24,352 nucleotides of DNA from Bacteroidales bacterium (GTDB lineage Bacteria > Bacteroidota > Bacteroidia > Bacteroidales > UBA4181). The stretch's first letter is position 1. Each line of letters opens with the position of its first letter. The position numbers were made by a program, and so were the translations under genes. The notes under the pieces are model-generated. The model saw only the letters and a list, made by a program, of their open reading frames with translations, made no database searches and was not told the origin of the DNA. The stretch lies in contig JAITTD010000272.1 in the NCBI GenBank assembly GCA_031287245.1, forward strand, positions 1 through 24,352, read 5' to 3'. Positions 21,288 through 24,352 of this stretch are shown piece after piece.

Positions 21288-22451
21288 ATGAAAGCAAATT
21301 TCTTACTTGTTTTAGCATTGTCGCTCATGATGGTGTCATGCGGCGGCGGTTCCGGCAGCAGTTCGAAAACAGCCGGAACATCGGGTACCGGAGAAGTAAC
21401 CACCAACGACTTGACCAAAGAGCGGCTGAGTGGAAAAGTGAAATCCATCCGTCAACGGGTGTATTGGGCGCTGGAAAAATTCGGCAGAATCGAAAAAGGG
21501 AAGTTGCAGAATCTCCGAGCGCAGGATTATCTGCGAGAGTACAATGAAAAAGGCTTCCTGACGGAAGAAACATTTTTCGACCTGCGCGATTCGGTGGTCT
21601 CTGCCCGCAAAATCACTTACAGCCAACCCGGACAAATCGAAAAAGAGGAGTTGTATGACGGAAAAAAACTGTCGTCAGTCATCCGATATACTTATGAAAA
21701 CGGGAAATTGCAGCAAAAAGAAATATCAGACGGCGAAGGAAAGTTGAAAGAACGCTACGCATACAGTTATTATGACAGCGGATGGCTGATGGACGAAGAC
21801 AAGTACAATGCCGGCAACCAGCTGGCACAAAAAATCGTGCATGTGTACGATGACAAAACCTCCGACAATAAACTGTCTGAAAAACAGTATTATTGGGGAG
21901 GAGGCAGCCCGTATAAAAAAGAAACCATGGAATATTCCGCTTCCAACTTCCGGGTACCGGGAGATATTGCTGTACCGGAAAAAGAGATGTTAGCCAGTAT
22001 CGTCACCACGAAATACCAGAACAAAGAAGAAATATTCGATGGATGGGTGAAGTTTGAAAATTACAATCAATTTGGGGATTATCAGACACGCACCTTGTTT
22101 GACAAAAACGATGAAAAAATAGAAATCAGCGAATATTCGTATGACAAATACGGCAACCTTACCCGTTTTGAAACGCGCAAACGGCTCATAACACCTGTTG
22201 CAGAGCCAACGGAGCCTGCAGAGCCGCAAGAACCGAATGAAGACGGCGAAGAATCAGAAGAAGACATAGAAGAAGATGAAGCAGGCGAAGACATCAACGG
22301 GGACAGATGGGATGCCGGAACGGGTGCATGGTATGATTATGCCTGCGATGAACAAAACAACTGGACGCGGAAAATCACTTACAAAATCGAAGCCATCGAT
22401 AGGGAAAGCATTCGCCAGTTTTATTACGAAAGAACAATCACTTATTATTAA
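21288..22451 (+). CDS. Lipoprotein with RHS/YD-like repeats and an acidic segment
   Basis: The 387-residue protein has a lipoprotein signal with lipobox MVSC, lipid Cys at residue 18, followed by a Gly/Ser linker. The body has repeated Tyr-rich units reminiscent of YD/RHS repeats (REYNEKGFLTEE, IRYTYENGKLQQKE, YAYSYYDSGWLMDED, SEYSYDKYGNLTRFE), which in larger proteins form a beta spiral. Between about residues 305 and 342 lies a strongly acidic, Pro/Glu-rich insert (EPTEPAEPQEPNEDGEESEE) before a last repeat. No toxin or peptidase domain is attached, so it is not a classic RHS toxin. It is probably envelope-anchored and works with the preceding gene. Function unknown. Confidence 0.75.
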   Translation: MKANFLLVLALSLMMVSCGGGSGSSSKTAGTSGTGEVTTNDLTKERLSGKVKSIRQRVYWALEKFGRIEKGKLQNLRAQDYLREYNEKGFLTEETFFDLRDSVVSARKITYSQPGQIEKEELYDGKKLSSVIRYTYENGKLQQKEISDGEGKLKERYAYSYYDSGWLMDEDKYNAGNQLAQKIVHVYDDKTSDNKLSEKQYYWGGGSPYKKETMEYSASNFRVPGDIAVPEKEMLASIVTTKYQNKEEIFDGWVKFENYNQFGDYQTRTLFDKNDEKIEISEYSYDKYGNLTRFETRKRLITPVAEPTEPAEPQEPNEDGEESEEDIEEDEAGEDINGDRWDAGTGAWYDYACDEQNNWTRKITYKIEAIDRESIRQFYYERTITYY

Positions 22452-22463
22452 AAATCATCTATC

Positions 22464-22892
22464 ATGAGCACCATCAGACAATTATCCATCTTTTTGGAGA
22501 ACCAGTTCGGACGTCTCAACGAGGTATTGGAAGCGTTAAGTAACGAAAACATCAATATCACGGCGCTCACCATTGCCGACACATCGGAATACGGCATTTT
22601 GCGCCTGATTGTGTCAGAACCTGCAAAGGCTTACGACGTTTTGAAAACCGCCGGATTCAGCGTCAATTTGACGGACGTGCTTGCGCTGTGGGTATCGCAC
22701 AAAGCGGGGTCGCTCGCCCAAGTACTGAAAAAGTTTGCGGAAGAAAAACTGAGCATAGAATATCTGTATGCTTTCTGTCTCGGCGAAAAAGCAATCATCG
22801 TGTTGCGCACCGACAATCACCCAAAAGCGATGGAAATCATCGAAGGCAACAAGTTTGCCCTCATCAACGAAGATGATATCAAGAATATTTAA
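22464..22892 (+). CDS. Tandem ACT-domain protein
   Basis: The 142-residue cytoplasmic protein is two ACT domains: about 1-66 (IRQLSIFLENQFGRLNEVLEAL, INITALTIADTSEYGILRLIV) and about 70-138 (VLALWVSHKAGSLAQVLKKFAEEKLSIEYLYAFC). ACT domains bind small ligands such as amino acids and control enzymes. It lies 3 bp before the phenylacetate-CoA ligase gene. This pairing is common in Bacteroidota and anaerobes, so it probably senses an aromatic amino acid or arylacetate and tunes the ligase step. The ligand is inferred. Confidence 0.9.
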   Translation: MSTIRQLSIFLENQFGRLNEVLEALSNENINITALTIADTSEYGILRLIVSEPAKAYDVLKTAGFSVNLTDVLALWVSHKAGSLAQVLKKFAEEKLSIEYLYAFCLGEKAIIVLRTDNHPKAMEIIEGNKFALINEDDIKNI

Positions 22893-22895
22893 ATC

Positions 22896-24197
22896 ATGAT
22901 TTGGAACGAAACATTTGAGTGTATGAGCCGCGAGGATATGCGGCGCTGCCAAAGCAGAAGATTGATAGACACCGTAGAAAGAGTTTACCACAATGTGCCT
23001 TTTTACCGGAAGAAAATGCAGGAAATGGGTGTCACTCCCGAAGATATTCACGGCATTGAAGATTTGCCGCGCCTGCCGTTTACCACCAAAAAAGATTTGC
23101 GCGACAACTATCCATACGGGCTGTTTGCTGTGCCGATGAGCGAAATTGTGCGTATCCATGCATCGTCGGGCACCACCGGCAAGCCTACCGTGGTGGGCTA
23201 CACCCGCAAAGACCTTGCCACGTGGAGCGAAGTGATGGCACGCACCATGACCGCAGCCGGCATCACCCGCCACGATTTTGTGCACGTGGCTTACGGATAC
23301 GGAATGTTCACCGGCGGATTCGGCGCCCACGGCGGCGCTGAAAAGATTGGCGCATCGGTCATTCCCATTTCAGGCGGCAACACCCGCCGGCAGTTGCAAA
23401 TCATGCACGACTTCGGCAGCACAGCATTGGCTTGTACGCCCTCGTATGCGTTGCACTTGGCAGAAGCCCTGCTCGAAAGCGACTACAAACGCGACGAATT
23501 CAAGTTGCGCACAGGCACATTCGGCGCCGAGCCGTGGACAGAAAATATGCGCCGCGAAATTGAAGAAAAGTTACGCATCAAAGCAATAGACATTTTTGGC
23601 TTGAGCGAAATCATCGGACCGGGCGTGTCCAGCGAATGCACCTGTCAGGACGGTTTGCACGTGTTTGAAGACCATTTCGTGCCCGAAATCATCGACCCCA
23701 AGACTTTGGAAGCGCTGCCCGAAGGCGCAGACGGCGAATTGGTGTTCACCACCATCACCAAGGAAGGCTTGCCGCTGCTGCGCTACCGCACCTACGACCT
23801 CACCAGCCTCGATTATTCGCCCTGCCGTTGCGGACGTACGCTCGTGCGTATGAAAAAATGCTACGGTCGCAGCGACGATATGCTCATCATCCGCGGCGTC
23901 AACGTATTTCCGTCAACGGTAGAAAGCGTGCTGCTTGACATGAAGGAAACCAGTCCGCACTACCTGCTCATCGTTGACCGCCAGAGCGCCCTCGACACCC
24001 TCGAACTGCAAGTGGAAGTGGATGGCAATTACTTCACCGACCGCATCAGCGAACTGCAAAACCTGACCAACCGCATTCAACACACGATGGAAAGCGCATT
24101 GCAGGTCAGTTTGAAGGTGAAACTGGTAGAACCGAAAACGATAGCCCGCAGCGAAGGAAAAGCAGTAAGAGTCATTGACAAAAGGAAATTATCTTGA
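22896..24197 (+). CDS. paaK: Phenylacetate-CoA ligase family enzyme
   Basis: The 433-residue adenylate-forming enzyme activates arylacetates (phenylacetate, indoleacetate) with ATP and CoA. Motifs: the phosphate loop S90-S-G-T-T-G-K-P97, YGYGMFTGGFGAHGGAEKIG, GTFGAEPWTENMR, DIFGLSEIIGPGVSSEC, the LRYRTYDLTSL hinge region, and the C-terminal lid GRSDDMLIIRGVNVFPSTVE. Cys residues in SPCRCGRTL could bind a metal, as in PaaK relatives. Length is standard. No phenylacetyl-CoA epoxidase or ring-cleavage genes are present. In anaerobes this enzyme usually works with indolepyruvate:ferredoxin oxidoreductase in energy-yielding aromatic amino-acid fermentation; those genes are not in the window. Confidence 0.94.
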   Translation: MIWNETFECMSREDMRRCQSRRLIDTVERVYHNVPFYRKKMQEMGVTPEDIHGIEDLPRLPFTTKKDLRDNYPYGLFAVPMSEIVRIHASSGTTGKPTVVGYTRKDLATWSEVMARTMTAAGITRHDFVHVAYGYGMFTGGFGAHGGAEKIGASVIPISGGNTRRQLQIMHDFGSTALACTPSYALHLAEALLESDYKRDEFKLRTGTFGAEPWTENMRREIEEKLRIKAIDIFGLSEIIGPGVSSECTCQDGLHVFEDHFVPEIIDPKTLEALPEGADGELVFTTITKEGLPLLRYRTYDLTSLDYSPCRCGRTLVRMKKCYGRSDDMLIIRGVNVFPSTVESVLLDMKETSPHYLLIVDRQSALDTLELQVEVDGNYFTDRISELQNLTNRIQHTMESALQVSLKVKLVEPKTIARSEGKAVRVIDKRKLS

Positions 24198-24224
24198 TTT
24201 GAATGAAGAAATATTCAAAGAAGA

Positions 24225-24255
24225 TTTGGCAAAAGAAATAAATTGCTTACTTTTG
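24225..24255 (+). promoter_or_regulatory. Consensus promoter of tRNA-Ala
   Basis: TTTG (24225-24228), exactly 19 bp, then TACTTTTG (24248-24255). This is a perfect match to the Bacteroidota -33/-7 consensus, with the tRNA starting 11 bp after the -7 box. It is the best promoter in the window and a good internal standard for the others. Confidence 0.85.
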
Positions 24256-24266
24256 CAGCCGCAAAT

Positions 24267-24340
24267 GGGGGTATAGCTCAGTTGGCTAGAGCGTTTGACT
24301 GGCAGTCAAAAGGTCAGGAGTTCGATTCTCCTTATCTCCA
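24267..24340 (+). tRNA. tRNA-Ala (anticodon GGC)
   Basis: The 74-nt cloverleaf has acceptor GGGGGTA with TATCTCC, D arm GCTC/GAGC, anticodon stem TTTGA/TCAAA with loop CTGGCAG (anticodon GGC), T arm AGGAG/CTCCT with TTCGATT, and discriminator A. The G3-U70 pair in the acceptor stem is the alanine identity element and supports the call. CCA is not encoded. Confidence 0.93.
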
Positions 24341-24352
24341 CTTGAAAACCAA

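Noticed and set aside
22614..23330. 238-codon minus-strand frame
   Set aside because: It is antisense to the ACT and PaaK genes, both of which have clear family motifs; its protein looks like complement-derived noise.

Overview
The window looks like a chromosomal segment from a member of the Bacteroidota, most likely order Bacteroidales. The reasons are: several promoters of the phylum-specific type (TAnnTTTG at -7, in two cases with TTTG 19 bp upstream); a short epsilon subunit directly behind atpD; a glycogen debranching enzyme / GT4 / GH57 trio; a GH97 enzyme; a LysM plus periplasmic-binding-fold protein; and an ACT-domain/PaaK pair. Gene density is high, coding DNA is moderately GC-balanced, and the gaps are AT-rich. 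No phage, plasmid, CRISPR or transposase gene was seen.

Layout. Positions 1-1260 hold a terminator and a decayed locus in which pieces of a secreted fibronectin-III-like protein and of an outer-membrane beta-barrel protein are joined out of frame. Convergent to it (1269-2303, minus) lies an RND-type efflux adaptor lipoprotein with no pump gene behind it. atpD-atpC follow (2467-4239), then an exported alpha/beta-hydrolase-like protein that seems to lack its nucleophile, and an N-acetylhexosamine-1-kinase-like enzyme (5023-6108). On the minus strand, 8499-6129 encodes a three-LysM/periplasmic-binding-fold protein overlapping a small one-pass membrane protein.

Positions 8841-14996 form a tight plus-strand operon: glycogen debranching enzyme, GT4 glycogen-synthase-like transferase, GH57 amylase-like protein with a histone-H1-like tail, a DUF2520 Rossmann protein, and an ECF sigma factor with no anti-sigma gene. 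Positions 15305-20326 encode three proteins with export signals: GH97 glycosidase, isochorismatase::ThuA fusion, and Tat-signal Gfo/Idh/MocA oxidoreductase. I infer a possible extracytoplasmic sugar-processing route. This cassette is bracketed by short-period tandem repeats that start right at the stop codons on either side (11-bp period at 14993, 21-bp period at 20327). The DNA in front of GH97 also carries a 27-bp exact copy of the linker-coding sequence of the isochorismatase::ThuA gene.

After a two-way terminator and tRNA-Glu (minus), 20667-24197 encodes a small exported protein, an RHS-like lipoprotein, an ACT-domain protein and phenylacetate-CoA ligase. A tRNA-Ala with a textbook promoter ends the window. 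The observations most worth follow-up are the 27-bp duplication, the two helically phased arrays around the exported sugar cassette, the cassette itself, the 12-bp dyad between the tRNA-Glu and 20667 promoters, the atpD leader dyad, and the fused gene remnants at the start.
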